Source: Clostridia bacterium
GTDB lineage: Bacteria; Bacillota; Clostridia; TANB77; CAG-508
Direction: 5' to 3'
NCBI GenBank assembly: GCA_900759475.1
Contig: CAAEVK010000012.1
Span: 62,001-126,000 of the forward strand
DNA: 64,000 bases
Shown here: in pieces, positions 9,118-19,237 of the stretch
Layout: each line of letters begins with the position of its first letter
Numbering within the stretch: the stretch's first letter is position 1
Notes under the pieces: generated by a model
The model's database searches: none
Seen by the model: the letters and a program-made list of their open reading frames with translations, nothing else
Told to the model about the DNA's origin: nothing
Program-made: the position numbers and the translations under genes

Positions 9118-11165
9118 TTATATTTCTATTCTATTTTTAAATTTATTTTCTATCATTTTCTTTAGTTTTTTATTTTCTTCTTTTTCTAATTTTGGATCTT
9201 TATTAATAATTTGAATTGCCAAGCTTTGTACTCCTTTTAACATTTCTATATCTTGAAAAAGATTAGCAATTTTAAATTCTGGTAATCCATGTTGTTTTGT
9301 ACCAAAAAATTCTCCTGTTCCACGTAATTCTAAATCTTTTTCTGAAATAATAAATCCATCATTTGTTGATTGCATTACTTGCATCCTCTTACGAATAATA
9401 TCACTTGACCCTTGATATTTTAAAATACAGTAAGATTGGTATTCTCCCCTTCCTACACGTCCTCTTAACTGGTGCAAAGCTGCTAATCCAAATCTTTCTG
9501 CATTTTCTATTACCATTATACTAGCATTTGGTACATTGACCCCAACCTCTATTACTGTAGTAGAAATTAAAATCTGGATTTTTCCCTCTTTAAATTCTTG
9601 CATAATTTGGTCTTTTTCTTTTGCTTTCCTTTTTCCATGTAAATATTCTACTTTATATTCTGGAAAAATTTCTTTTTTGTATTTCTCTGCTAATTGTAAT
9701 ACTGCTTTTGCATTAATTTCTTCGTTTTCCTCTACTAATGGACATATAACATAGCATTGTCTTCCTTCCTCTATTTGTTTTTTGATAAATATATTTACTC
9801 TTTGCTCCATCTCTTTTGTTACTGCATAAGTTTCTATTTTTTTTCTATTAGGAGGTAGCTCATCTATAATCGATACGTCCAAGTCTCCATATAGTATTAG
9901 GGCTAATGTTCTAGGAATAGGTGTTGCAGTCATTACCAATACGTCTGGATTATTTCCTTTACTTACAATGGTACTTCTTTGTCTTACACCAAAACGATGT
10001 TGTTCGTCTGTTACAACAAAACCTAAATTTTGAAAAACAACATTATCTTCTAATAAACTATGTGTACCTATTAAAATATTAATTTCTCCATTTTGTAGTC
10101 TTGCTAAAATTTCTTCCTTTTTCTTTTTTGTAATACTACTCACTAATAATTCACATTTTATTCCAAAAGGAGTTAAAATTTCTTGAAAGCTTTCTAAATG
10201 TTGGGCTGCTAATATAGCTGTAGGTGCCATAACAGCTACCTGATAACCAGATTTTACTGCTTTATATGCAGCTATTATACTAACAATTGTTTTTCCGTGA
10301 ACCAACATCTCCTTGTAACAATCTATTCATTGCTTTAGGTTGTTCCATGTCATAGTCAATTTCTTCTATAACTTTCAATTGTGCTTTGGTTAAGGAAAAT
10401 GGTAATTGGCAAATAACATCTGACATTTTAATTTCTTTTAAAAATTGAATTCCTTTTTCTGTATTTTCATACTGATTTTTTAACCTTAATAATGCTAATT
10501 GCATACTAAATAATTCTTCAAAAGCTAAACGATTTCTTGCTTGCTGAAAGCTTTGGAAACTATCTGGAAAATGTATTTGATGGATAGCAGTATTTCTATC
10601 TATTAAATGGTATTGATTTAACAAGTATTCTGGCAATGTTTCTTCTATTTTTCCTGTTTCTCTTAGTCCGTTTTCTATAATTTGTCTTAAGGTATTTTGA
10701 GAAAGATGATATGTAAGAGGATAAATTGGAATAATTTTTTTGGTATTTTTCGCTGTTTCTTCTGTATCATATACTGGACTAATTAAGTTTATTTTATTAT
10801 ATCTTTTTTGTATTCTCCCAAAAAAAGTATAGTTTTCTCCTAATTGAAATTTATCTTTTAAATAAGACTGATTAAACCATGTAATTTGACAAACATCCGT
10901 ATCATCTCTTACAATTAATTTTTGCATTGTTTTTCCATTAGCAATACGAATAGAACTCATTCTTGATACGATTCTAGCTTGTATTAAAGCCTCTTGTCCA
11001 TCGATTGTATTAGCAATTGGAATTATTTTGCTTCTATCTTCATATTCTCTTGGAAAATACGTAATTAAGTCTTCTAGTGTATAAATCCCGTAACTTATTT
11101 AATAGTACTGCTTTAGCAGGTCCTACACCTTTAATAAATTGTACAGTTTTTGTTAAATCAGCCAT
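9118..11165 (-). CDS. recG: ATP-dependent DNA helicase RecG, read through two CGG +1 shifts
   Basis: Branch-migrating helicase that remodels stalled forks and Holliday junctions. The zero frame breaks twice. With CGG at 11088-11090 and at 10295-10297 each read as part of one Gly, the gene is 2048 bases, or 681 codons plus stop after dropping two bases, the normal RecG length. N-terminal wedge (VLLNKLGIYTLEDLITYFPREYEDR), OB fold (VRDDTDVCQITWFNQ), Walker A (GDVGSGKT), DEQHRFGV box, RxxRVGRG box (LHQLRGRVGRG) and TGEFFGTKQHG all appear in order. Start is ATG at 11165. It diverges from rpmB. Confidence 0.95.
10295..10297 (-). other. CGG +1 frameshift site 3 (recG, Walker A)
   Basis: Zero frame reads GDVGSRKNNC then stop. 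CGGA as Gly gives GDVGSGKT, the invariant ATP-binding loop. Preceding codon is TCA, as at site 1. Confidence 0.95.
11088..11090 (-). other. CGG +1 frameshift site 4 (recG, N-terminus)
   Basis: Codon 26, after TTA. CGGG read as Gly gives NKLGIYTLEDL, the conserved RecG wedge-domain Gly, and the frame that continues to site 3 with no stop. Confidence 0.93.
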
Positions 11166-11451
11166 TGTTTGTCCTTTCTTGCCTAAAAAGGCATATGTTA
11201 TTTTGGCAAGTTCTATCTAAATTTGCACAATCTTTGGTAAAATATATATATTTTAAAAATATATTTCTTGTGTTGTGCTTTATATCATTTTGACATTCAT
11301 TACGCACTTCTTACATTTTATTTTGCATTTATTATATCCACTTTTTGAATCGTTTGCAATAAATTTGCTAAAATCACTTGTATTTTTGTGAATTATATGT
11401 TAAACTAACAAATAGTCATAATTAGTTTTTCTAATGGGAGGTGCATATACA

Positions 11452-11649
11452 ATGGCAAAATGCGAAATTTGTGATAAAAGTGTTAACTTTGGTAATCAAT
11501 TAAGTATTACTCGTTCACATATAAGTAAAAGAAGTACAAGGACTTTTAAACCTAATTTAAGAACTGTAAAAACAATTGTTGATGGGCAACCAAAAAAAAT
11601 AAAAGTTTGTGCTAAATGTTTACGTTCTGGAAAAGTTAATAAAGCATAG
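11452..11649 (+). CDS. rpmB: ribosomal protein bL28
   Basis: 65-residue large-subunit protein (MAKCEICDKSVNFGNQLS... KICAKCLRSGKV type) with two Cys pairs that may bind zinc. ATG at 11452 is preferred to an upstream in-frame start because GGGAGGT lies at the right distance. It is single-gene, followed at once by a strong terminator. Near neighbours spoVM and recG match the usual Firmicutes arrangement. Confidence 0.97.
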   Translation: MAKCEICDKSVNFGNQLSITRSHISKRSTRTFKPNLRTVKTIVDGQPKKIKVCAKCLRSGKVNKA

Positions 11650-11655
11650 CAAAAT

Positions 11656-11690
11656 AAGATTTGGTTACAACCAAATCTTGTTTTGTTTTG
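11656..11690 (+). terminator. rpmB terminator
   Basis: AAGATTTGGTT and AACCAAATCTT arms with a two-base loop, followed by a T-rich tract. Confidence 0.85.
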
Positions 11691-11703
11691 TACTTATATG
11701 TAC

Positions 11704-11778
11704 CTAATCTTTAATGCGAAATATAAATTTTACAAATCCTCTTAAAAATTTAGGTACTTTTTTTACTACTACTGTCAT
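11704..11778 (-). CDS. spoVM: stage V sporulation protein SpoVM-like 24-residue peptide
   Basis: A 24-codon reading frame encodes MTVVVKKVPKFLRGFVKFIF plus four residues. SpoVM of Bacillus is a 26-residue amphipathic peptide with a KLPKFLGGIVRAML core that recognises the convex forespore membrane and anchors SpoIVA. The shared V.K.PKFL.G..... pattern, the length, the SD GGAGAGG six bases before the ATG, and the position next to rpmB, rpe and recG support the call. It is too short for usual gene finders. Confidence 0.82.
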   Translation of the reverse strand: MTVVVKKVPKFLRGFVKFIFRIKD

Positions 11779-11803
11779 AACATTCCTCTCCTTATTCTTT
11801 ATT

Positions 11804-11953
11804 CTAGCATGCAAGCCAAGCTAGCCCAACACATACTAAACATATTCCTATTGTAAATAGCCAGCCTGTTAATGGGAGTAATATAACAAATAGTATTCCT
11901 AACCCAAACCCTATTAAACATACTGCTAACGTTTTCTTTAATGCTCCAAACAT
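11804..11953 (-). CDS. small hydrophobic membrane protein, 49 residues
   Basis: Frame beginning MFGALKKTLAVCLIGFGLGI with two hydrophobic segments (about 8-27 and 31-47) and a GGGG-containing ribosome site upstream. It ends about 25 bases before the spoVM start on the same strand, suggesting a two-gene sporulation-linked transcript. No known family recognised. Confidence 0.65.
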   Translation of the reverse strand: MFGALKKTLAVCLIGFGLGILFVILLPLTGWLFTIGICLVCVGLAWLAC

Positions 11954-12011
11954 AATATATTACCCCCTTATCTTAATATATTATATTAAATTATGTAAAA
12001 AAGGTGATACC

Positions 12012-12632
12012 ATGATTTTAAAAAACATTGAAATGATTGAAATATTAAAAAATACTTACCCAGAAGCAAAATGCAGTTTAGATTTTAAAACTCCTTTCGA
12101 GTTGGTAATTGCTGTTATGCTTTCTGCACAATGTACAGATGAAAGAGTAAATAAAACTACTCCTACTATTTTTTGTAATTACCATACTCCTCAAGATTTT
12201 GTTAATATTGATTTGCAAGTTCTTGAAAATTTAATTCATCCTTGTGGTTTTTATAAAAATAAAGCAAAAAATATTAAAGCATGTAGCGAAAAAATAATTG
12301 ACTGTTTTGGTGGAGAAGTTCCTAAGAATATGTTGGATTTAATGAGTCTTCCCGGCATAGGCAGAAAAAGTGCTAATGTTATTATGTTAGAAGCTTTTTC
12401 TATTCCATGTGGTATTGCAGTAGACACTCATGCTAAAAGGCTTGCTAATAGAATTGGCTTGTCACAGGAAACAGAGCCTGAAAAAATAGAACAAGATTTA
12501 GTTCGAATTTTTCCTAAAGAATATTGGAAAGATATTAATCATTTATTCATTTGGCATGGCAGAAATTGTTGTACTGCTAGAAATCCACAATGTAAAAATT
12601 GCCCTATTAAAAAATATTGTAAAAATGCATAA
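12012..12632 (+). CDS. nth: endonuclease III
   Basis: DNA glycosylase/AP lyase for oxidised pyrimidines. 206 residues. Helix-hairpin-helix with LPGIGRKSANV near residue 113, catalytic Asp in VDTHAKRLANRIG near 137, and the four-Cys [4Fe-4S] loop CTARNPQCKNCPIKKYC at the C-terminus. The catalytic Lys is expected just after LPGIG and is present (GRKSAN). Downstream is a small Cys-containing gene on the same strand. Confidence 0.96.
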   Translation: MILKNIEMIEILKNTYPEAKCSLDFKTPFELVIAVMLSAQCTDERVNKTTPTIFCNYHTPQDFVNIDLQVLENLIHPCGFYKNKAKNIKACSEKIIDCFGGEVPKNMLDLMSLPGIGRKSANVIMLEAFSIPCGIAVDTHAKRLANRIGLSQETEPEKIEQDLVRIFPKEYWKDINHLFIWHGRNCCTARNPQCKNCPIKKYCKNA

Positions 12633-12697
12633 TTTTTTATTTTATCCTAATAATATTTTCAAGGTATTATTAGGTTTTTATTTTAAGGAGGTTTATT

Positions 12698-12859
12698 TTG
12701 ACAAATATTAATTGTACATCTCCCTGTAAGTATCAAAAAGATGGAAAATGTATTTTGGAAAATATAAATCCACAAAATTTTACAACTAGTAAAGACTGTG
12801 CATATTTTATAGAAAATAACGTGTTACAGAACAAGAGTGCTATTACTAAAGAAAAATAA
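12698..12859 (+). CDS. small Cys-rich hypothetical protein, 53 residues
   Basis: TTG start at 12698 with AGGAGG upstream. The sequence opens TNINCTSPCKYQKDGKCIL and later has TSKDCAYF, so four cysteines in a CxxxC...C...C pattern that could bind a metal. It is too short for routine gene calling. It resembles short Cys-rich proteins seen in Clostridia, whose role I do not know. It follows nth by 65 bases. Confidence 0.7.
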   Translation: MTNINCTSPCKYQKDGKCILENINPQNFTTSKDCAYFIENNVLQNKSAITKEK

Positions 12860-13022
12860 CAGTAATAATATTTTATACCACTTTTCTTTGTTACTCTTAT
12901 GGGAACTGTGAATTCTAACTACAAGATAACGAATAATGTGTTTTTTTTGTGTTTTTAATTGACAAACTCTTTCTAAGGTTATATATTGTTTTTATTAAAT
13001 ATATTTAGGAGGAGATTTTATT

Positions 13023-14252
13023 ATGGTAAAGAAAAAACTAAAGGCACTTGCGTGTATTTTTACATTAGTTGTATTAATTAGTAGTCTTTCTTTTGCTACT
13101 ACTGAAAGTGATATTGAACCTAAAACAATAGAAAATTCTACAAGTGAAGATACTTCTATCATTTCAGAAAATCCAGAAGAAAATGCTGTTACTACTTCTG
13201 ATGAACAAAATGCAACTACCAATGAAGGTACCGATACTTCTGATGAATCATATTATCAAAACTTAATTTCTGATGATTTATATAAGTTTGAAGATACCAT
13301 TGAAGTAAATAATTTAATTGATGGAAATGCTTACCTTTTTGGTAAAAATGTAACTGTCAGCGGACAAATTGGTGGAGACATGTTTGTTGTTGCTCAAAAC
13401 TTAAATCTAACACAAGAAAGTTATATTTATGGAAATCTTTTTGTTATTGCTGATAATATTACAATTGATGGTATTGTTTGTGACTTATACTCTGTTTCTC
13501 AAAAATTAGACATTACCAAAAATGGTATTGTTTTAAGAGATATGAGAAGTATTTCTGGTAATATTGGCATAAATGGTAATATTGGTAGAAATACTTATTT
13601 AAATGTAGGAAATTTGGTTGTTGGAGAAGAAGCAGTTATTTATGGTAATTTAAATTACCAAACAAATAAAGCAATTACCGTTCCTGAAGGAGTTGTTAAT
13701 GGAAATATTAATTACACTGCAAAAGTAGTTGCAGATACTTCTAATACTGTAATTGATTATGTAATTAGCTGGATTACAACTGTTTTATTTACTTTAATGG
13801 TATTTGGTTTACTATTATTATTTGCTGGAAAATTTACAGTAAAAACAGAAAATGCTATTCATAAAAATATATTTGCAACTTTAGGACTTGGTATTCTTGC
13901 TTGGCTTGTAATTGCCATTATCCTATTGGCATCATTGTTCTTGTTAGTAACAGTAGTTGGTGCTCCATTAGCTTTTGTACTTGGATTACTTTGTCTTGTA
14001 CCACTTACAATTGCTAATACACTATCAGTTATTGCTATTGCTAGCTTATTAGGAAATAAGGTAAAATTATTTGGAAAAGCACATAATCTATTAGCTATTA
14101 TCCTTGTTTCAACAGTTATTTGGGCATTAGCATTAATTCCATACTATGTTGGTTTAGCAATTAGTACTCTTGTCATGCTATTTGGTTTAGGATTATTTGC
14201 ACAATCTATTTTTACCAAGAAAGAAAAAGTAGAAGATGTTATTAGTGAATAG
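13023..14252 (+). CDS. bactofilin-like (polymer-forming) membrane protein
   Basis: 409 residues. Signal peptide or TM about 8-26, a Thr/Ser/Glu-rich low-complexity linker (about 27-80), then a beta-helical segment about 85-235 with repeats such as GNAYLFGKNVTVSGQIGGDMFVVAQ and YGNLFVIADNITIDG, typical of the polymer-forming cytoskeletal/bactofilin fold. The C-terminal part (about 240-400) has four or more hydrophobic helices. The beta-helix would face outside and the helices anchor it. Strong AGGAGG site before ATG 13023. The function in this lineage is unknown. Confidence 0.78.
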   Translation: MVKKKLKALACIFTLVVLISSLSFATTESDIEPKTIENSTSEDTSIISENPEENAVTTSDEQNATTNEGTDTSDESYYQNLISDDLYKFEDTIEVNNLIDGNAYLFGKNVTVSGQIGGDMFVVAQNLNLTQESYIYGNLFVIADNITIDGIVCDLYSVSQKLDITKNGIVLRDMRSISGNIGINGNIGRNTYLNVGNLVVGEEAVIYGNLNYQTNKAITVPEGVVNGNINYTAKVVADTSNTVIDYVISWITTVLFTLMVFGLLLLFAGKFTVKTENAIHKNIFATLGLGILAWLVIAIILLASLFLLVTVVGAPLAFVLGLLCLVPLTIANTLSVIAIASLLGNKVKLFGKAHNLLAIILVSTVIWALALIPYYVGLAISTLVMLFGLGLFAQSIFTKKEKVEDVISE

Positions 14253-14260
14253 ATTTTAAT

Positions 14261-14309
14261 ACAACACTAAAAAAGAAATGGTTTTTTACCATTTCTTTTT
14301 TAGTGTTGT
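14261..14309. terminator. bidirectional terminator
   Basis: 21-base perfect arms (ACAACACTAAAAAAGAAATG type) with a short T-rich loop between two convergent genes, the membrane protein (+) and rpe (-). Confidence 0.9.
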
Positions 14310-14325
14310 ATTTTTAATATTTTAT

Positions 14326-14982
14326 CTAATGTTTCATCTCTTGTATTGTTTCTTTCATATTATTTGAATTAATAATTGCACTTCCTACCACTGCAATATC
14401 TATTCCCGCTTCCTTTAGTTTTTCTATATTTTCTAAATTAATTCCTCCATCTGCCTCAATAAAACATTCCAGCTTGTTTTCTTCTATATATGTTTTTAAT
14501 TTACTTATTTTAGGAATAGTAGTGTCTATTAGCTTTTGCCCACCATATCCAGGTTCTACTGTCATAACCAGCACTAAACTTATTTTTTCTAAATAAGGAT
14601 ATAACTTTTCTACAGGGGTATCTGGCTTGATAGAAATTCCTGCTCTACAACCATTTTGTTTAATATATAAAAGTGTATCTTCTAACTGTTTTTCTTTTTC
14701 AAAAGCTTCGTAATGTACTGTAATATATGTTGGTTTTAAATCTATATAGTCTTCTATTTGTTCGCGTGGCTTATTTACCATTAAATGTACATCTAATGGT
14801 ATGTTTGAAATATGTTTAATTGTAGTTGCATATTCTAACATATGTAACATTGTATTTTGTTCTACAAATTTTCCATCCATTACATCAATATGAAAATAGT
14901 CCGTTTTTGCTACTTCTAAATTATAAAACGTTTGAATGGCATTTTGTTGTTCTACAGATAAAATTGATGTTGAGATTTCCAT
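14326..14982 (-). CDS. rpe: ribulose-phosphate 3-epimerase
   Basis: Pentose phosphate enzyme interconverting ribulose-5-P and xylulose-5-P. 218-residue TIM barrel. Start METS-like with SILS, metal ligands in DYFHIDVMDGKFV and DVHLMV, a typical VEPGYGGQK phosphate loop and EADGGIN near the C-terminus. Located downstream of prkC and stp as in other Firmicutes; the rsgA GTPase usually found between them is not here. Confidence 0.97.
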   Translation of the reverse strand: MEISTSILSVEQQNAIQTFYNLEVAKTDYFHIDVMDGKFVEQNTMLHMLEYATTIKHISNIPLDVHLMVNKPREQIEDYIDLKPTYITVHYEAFEKEKQLEDTLLYIKQNGCRAGISIKPDTPVEKLYPYLEKISLVLVMTVEPGYGGQKLIDTTIPKISKLKTYIEENKLECFIEADGGINLENIEKLKEAGIDIAVVGSAIINSNNMKETIQEMKH

Positions 14983-15146
14983 GTTTTTTCCTCCTATTGG
15001 ATTTTAAAAAGAACAAAAATCGGAAAATTAAGAGCAGAATTTGAAAATATTTTTAAACTTTCTTTCAATTAAAACTCTAACTTCCGACTTTTAATTTTTA
15101 CACGCATATATTGTAATTTCTGTATAGTAAATTTAAATGGTATTTT

Positions 15147-17159
15147 TTATGGAATATCTATTGTATTATTAACATTTAAATCTAATGATTTTGTTGCTTT
15201 TACAACGCCATCAATTAATACCCTTATGGTAACATTACCTATTCCTTGTATAGTAGCTACTACTTTTTCTGTATCTTCACTATGCGATTCCTTGTATAAA
15301 ACATCCTCATTTACCTTTACCACTACCTCTACCTTTTTAGGTGTTACTGATGTTCCACTAGTTGAATTTGTATTGTTTGTAGTATTTGTAGTGTTGGTTG
15401 ATGGTTTTGATGGTTTATAACCTGTTAATTCTTTTACATTAATATTAACTGTTCCACTCTTAATTTCAGGTAATTTATTTACTGTAATAGCAATAGTTGT
15501 ACCTTCTTCTACTTGTGTTCCACTATCTATATCTTGCTTAATTACTACCCCATTTGATTTTGTTGTATCTTCTCCTGTTTTTACGCTTACTTTTAATTTT
15601 AAATCTTCAATAGCTTTTTTAGCTTCTGCTTCTGTTTTGCCTAGTACATCTGGTACTGGCACTTTATTTGTTCCCAAACTTACATAAATTGTAACAACAC
15701 TATCTTTAGCAACCTCTTCATCTTGTTCTGGCTCTTGTTTAATAACAACTCCTGCTTCTATTTTGTCATTATTTTCTTCTTTTATTTCATATTTTAATCC
15801 TGCATTTTCAAGCATTGTAATAGCAGTGTCTTTTTTCTCACCAGCTACTTTTGGTACTTTTGTTAATTCTACACCTTTGCTTATAGTAATTTTAACAGTA
15901 CTATTCTCCAAAACTTTATAGTTAGCTGCATATTTAGGATCTTGTTTTATTACCTTTCCAGCCTCTTGGTCTGCACTAAATTCTTCTGCAATTACTTCAT
16001 ATTTGATATTGGCTTCTTTTGTTAAGTTTTCTACTTCTTCTATGGTCTTTCCAACAAGGTTTGGTATTTGTACTTGTTTTGGTCTATTGGCATTTGATAC
16101 AGCAATTGTAATTCCCATTGCTAGTGCAAATATGGCTATACATACTAAAATAATAGCAAACACTTTTAACACTTTATGCTTATTAAAAAATGCTACTAAT
16201 TTATTTTGTTTTTTAGGATTTTTCCTTTCCTCTGGCACTCTGTCTGTATCATTTACTTTTTTCTCATAAACAGTATTAATTTTTTGAGTTGGAAAATCAT
16301 TAGGATATTTGTCTAATACAACAAAATTTCCATCTGGATTTTTACTTACTTGTTTTAAGTCTCTTAACATTTCTGTTGCTGTTTGATATCTTACATTTGG
16401 ATCTTTTTGCATTGCTTTGGTAATAATTTTATTTAAAGCAATTGGAATTAGTGGATTAATTTTAATTGGCTCAATTGGTTGTTCTTGCATATGTTTTAAA
16501 GCAACTGACACAGGTGTGTCTGCATCAAAAGGTACTTTGCCTGTTAGCATTTCATACATAACAACACCTAATGAATATAAATCTGACTTTGCATCTGTAA
16601 AACCACCTCTTGCATGTTCTGGTGAAAAATAATGAACAGAGCCAATAGTAGTTCCAAATGCTGTTATTGTTGAATTTGATACTGCCTTTGCAATTCCAAA
16701 ATCTGTTACCTTTGCTACCCCATCTTCTGTAATAATAATATTATGTGGTTTAATGTCCCTATGTATAATATTATTTCTATGGGCTGTTTCTAAAGCAGAT
16801 GCAATTTGAATTGCTACATTTACTGACCATTTCCAAGGTAGTGCCCCATCTTCTGTAATAATTTCTTTTAAAGTTTTGCCTTGAATTAGTTCCATAACAA
16901 TATAATATATATTTCCTTCATTTCCTACATCATAAATTGATACAATATTAGGATGGGTTAAACTAGCTGCCGCTTGTGCTTCTGTATTAAATCTTCTGAC
17001 AAACTCGGCATCTGTTGTAAATTCATCTCTTAATATTTTTACTGCTACATATCGATTTAGTACATGGCATTTTGCCTTATAAACTGTTGCCATTCCTCCT
17101 ATTCCAATTTTCTCTAAAATTTCATAACGATTTCCTAATAATCTTCCTTCAAAATTCAT
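15147..17159 (-). CDS. prkC: PASTA-domain Ser/Thr protein kinase
   Basis: 670 residues. Cytoplasmic kinase about 10-270 (glycine loop IGIGGMATVYKA, invariant Lys in VAVKIL, catalytic HRDIKPHN, DFGIAKA, SPEHARG), one TM near 335-360, then three extracellular PASTA domains (PNLVGKTIEEV, PKVAGEKKDTA, PDVLGKTEAEA) followed by a Thr/Asn-rich linker and a C-terminal beta domain. Senses muropeptides or lipid II in relatives and affects spore germination and cell-wall growth. Its partner phosphatase is directly upstream. Confidence 0.97.
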   Translation of the reverse strand: MNFEGRLLGNRYEILEKIGIGGMATVYKAKCHVLNRYVAVKILRDEFTTDAEFVRRFNTEAQAAASLTHPNIVSIYDVGNEGNIYYIVMELIQGKTLKEIITEDGALPWKWSVNVAIQIASALETAHRNNIIHRDIKPHNIIITEDGVAKVTDFGIAKAVSNSTITAFGTTIGSVHYFSPEHARGGFTDAKSDLYSLGVVMYEMLTGKVPFDADTPVSVALKHMQEQPIEPIKINPLIPIALNKIITKAMQKDPNVRYQTATEMLRDLKQVSKNPDGNFVVLDKYPNDFPTQKINTVYEKKVNDTDRVPEERKNPKKQNKLVAFFNKHKVLKVFAIILVCIAIFALAMGITIAVSNANRPKQVQIPNLVGKTIEEVENLTKEANIKYEVIAEEFSADQEAGKVIKQDPKYAANYKVLENSTVKITISKGVELTKVPKVAGEKKDTAITMLENAGLKYEIKEENNDKIEAGVVIKQEPEQDEEVAKDSVVTIYVSLGTNKVPVPDVLGKTEAEAKKAIEDLKLKVSVKTGEDTTKSNGVVIKQDIDSGTQVEEGTTIAITVNKLPEIKSGTVNINVKELTGYKPSKPSTNTTNTTNNTNSTSGTSVTPKKVEVVVKVNEDVLYKESHSEDTEKVVATIQGIGNVTIRVLIDGVVKATKSLDLNVNNTIDIP

Positions 17160-17213
17160 TTTTATCTCTCCTTAATATTTATGCCAGAATCTTCATTGGT
17201 GTATTTTTTTATT

Positions 17214-17945
17214 TTAATGATTGTCTATAATAATTACTGTAATATTGTCTAAGCCCCCATTATTGTTTGCCATTTGAATTAAATTGTCTGCTGCTGTTTC
17301 AACATTAGTCATTAATATACCATAAATTTCGTTTTCTGAAACAAGGTTTGTTAAACCATCTGAACACATTAGAATAATATCATTTTTTAAAAATCCCTTT
17401 ACCAGTATGTCTGGCTCAACTGTCTCATCACATCCTAATGCTTTTGTTAACATGTTCTTTTTAGGATGTGTATAAGATTCTTCTCTTGTAATTGTTCCAT
17501 CTTTTACTAATTTTTCTACATAACTATGGTCAATTGTAAGCTTTCTAATAAACTGCTTTCTAATCCTATAAACTCTACTGTCTCCCATATGTCCTATAAA
17601 AACTTTATTATTATAAATTATACATACCTCTAACGTTGTTCCCATTTCAGACAGTTCTTCTTCTGTTTTTGATTTATTATACACAACTTGATTAGCATAT
17701 TCAATACTTTGTTTGATAAATGCTGCAATAGCTTCCTTATTTAATTCTATGCTAGAAAAGTGTTCTTTAACATAATTTATAACAGATTGTACGGCTAACC
17801 TACTTGCAATTTCTCCTCCATTATAACCACCCATTCCATCTGCTAAAACAAACAACTGAATTGGTTCATCTATTTTGGATATGTAATAACTGTCTTGATT
17901 CATGCTTCGTGCTTTTCCTATATCGCTTTTTGCAAATACTTTCAT
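17214..17945 (-). CDS. stp: PP2C-family protein phosphatase
   Basis: 243-residue Mn/Mg phosphatase reversing PrkC phosphorylation (also called prpC). Metal-binding motifs DIGKARSMNQDSYY, FVLADGMGGYNGGE, GHMGDSRVYR and CSDGLTNLV, with GGLDNITVI near the end. Its ATG overlaps the rlmN stop by four bases and the kinase lies about 55 bases downstream, so rlmN-stp-prkC form an operon. Confidence 0.97.
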   Translation of the reverse strand: MKVFAKSDIGKARSMNQDSYYISKIDEPIQLFVLADGMGGYNGGEIASRLAVQSVINYVKEHFSSIELNKEAIAAFIKQSIEYANQVVYNKSKTEEELSEMGTTLEVCIIYNNKVFIGHMGDSRVYRIRKQFIRKLTIDHSYVEKLVKDGTITREESYTHPKKNMLTKALGCDETVEPDILVKGFLKNDIILMCSDGLTNLVSENEIYGILMTNVETAADNLIQMANNNGGLDNITVIIIDNH

Positions 17946-18983
17946 TTATTCACCTCATTTTTTAGGTTCTTTCTTCTTAATTGCCCACAAGCTGCATCAA
18001 TGTCTGAACCTAGTTCTCTTCTAATTGTAGCTGTTATTCCATTACTATTTAAATAGTCTCTAAATTGAATTATATTTTCATTTGTGCTTTTCCTAAATTC
18101 TCCATCTTCAATTTTATTAATTGGAATTAAATTTACATGTGCTAGCATTCCGCTTTAATAGTTTTACTAATTGCTTTGCATCCTCTAAATTGTCGTTATT
18201 TTCTTTTGCTAGTGCATATTCAAAAGAAATTCTTCTATTAGTTTTTTCTATATAATATTGGCAAGCTTTTATTAATTCCTCAATTGGATAAACTTTATTA
18301 ATTGGCATCATATAACTTCTTTTTTCATTGTTAGCACTGTGTAGCGAAATAGATAATGTACACTGCAATTTTTCATCTGCTAACTGATATATTTTAGGAA
18401 CAATTCCACTTGTTGAAATACTAATATGTCTTGCTCCAATATTTAGCCCTTTGGGATGATTAATTATTTTAATAGCATTTACCACATTTTCATAATTATC
18501 TAAAGGTTCTCCAATTCCCATAAAAACAATATTGGAAATTCTAATTTTTTCTTCTTTTTCAACAGCTAAAATTTGTTCTATAATTTCACCAGAAGTTAAA
18601 TTTCTAATAAATTGAACTCCTGTTGATGCACAAAATTTACATCCCATTTTGCAACCAATTTGAGAAGAAACACAAATACTTTTTCCGAATTTATACTGCA
18701 TTAAAACTGTTTCAATGGCATTACCATCTAATACATCAAATAAATATTTAATAGTACCATCTTTTGATACTTGTTTTTTTAATATATTAAATTGGTGAAG
18801 TTCAAAATTTTCTTTTAGCTTTTCTCTTAAATTTAGTGATAAGTTCGTCATTTTATCAAAAGTGTTTACCTTTTCTTGGTATAACCATTGAAAAATCTGC
18901 TCTCCTCTAAAAGGTTTCTCTTCTAGTTTTGCTAGTTCTTCTTTTAATTGTTCTAGGTTATAGTCTTTAATATTTTTCTTCAA
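17942..18983 (-). CDS. rlmN: 23S rRNA/tRNA adenine C2-methyltransferase RlmN, read through a CGG +1 shift
   Basis: Radical SAM methylase acting on A2503 of 23S rRNA and A37 of some tRNAs. RGEQIFQWLYQE, radical SAM cluster CKMGCKFCAST, GIGEPLDNYENV and ISTSGIVPKI are all before the break. At CGG 18150-18152 the zero frame stops within a few codons; the shifted frame gives LKGMLAHVNLIPIN and ends with DIDAACGQLR, which holds the second catalytic Cys. TTG 18983 is chosen for its GGAGG five bases upstream; 346 residues. An in-frame ATG at 19049 is a weaker alternative. Length is a multiple of three after dropping one base. Confidence 0.95.
18150..18152 (-). other. CGG +1 frameshift site 5 (rlmN)
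   Basis: After AAG. CGGA as Gly gives LKGMLAHVNLIP, a conserved RlmN segment. Without the shift the methyl-carrier Cys region is lost. Confidence 0.94.
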
Positions 18984-19237
18984 AATTTCCTCCCTATATT
19001 TTGATTTACTTATATCACATAATTTTATTTTTTTCAACTTTGATTTCATTATTTTTTTGCATTAGTAATATTGAAACTTAATTTATATTGATGATATAAT
19101 AAGAATTTAATGTGGGATTTTTATTATATTACTAGCATCATTGCAGTTCCAATTTATATAGAATAAATGCAACAATTAACTTTTATTCATATTTTTTATT
19201 TTACCTCATATATTGACTCTATGAGGTGATTACTATC

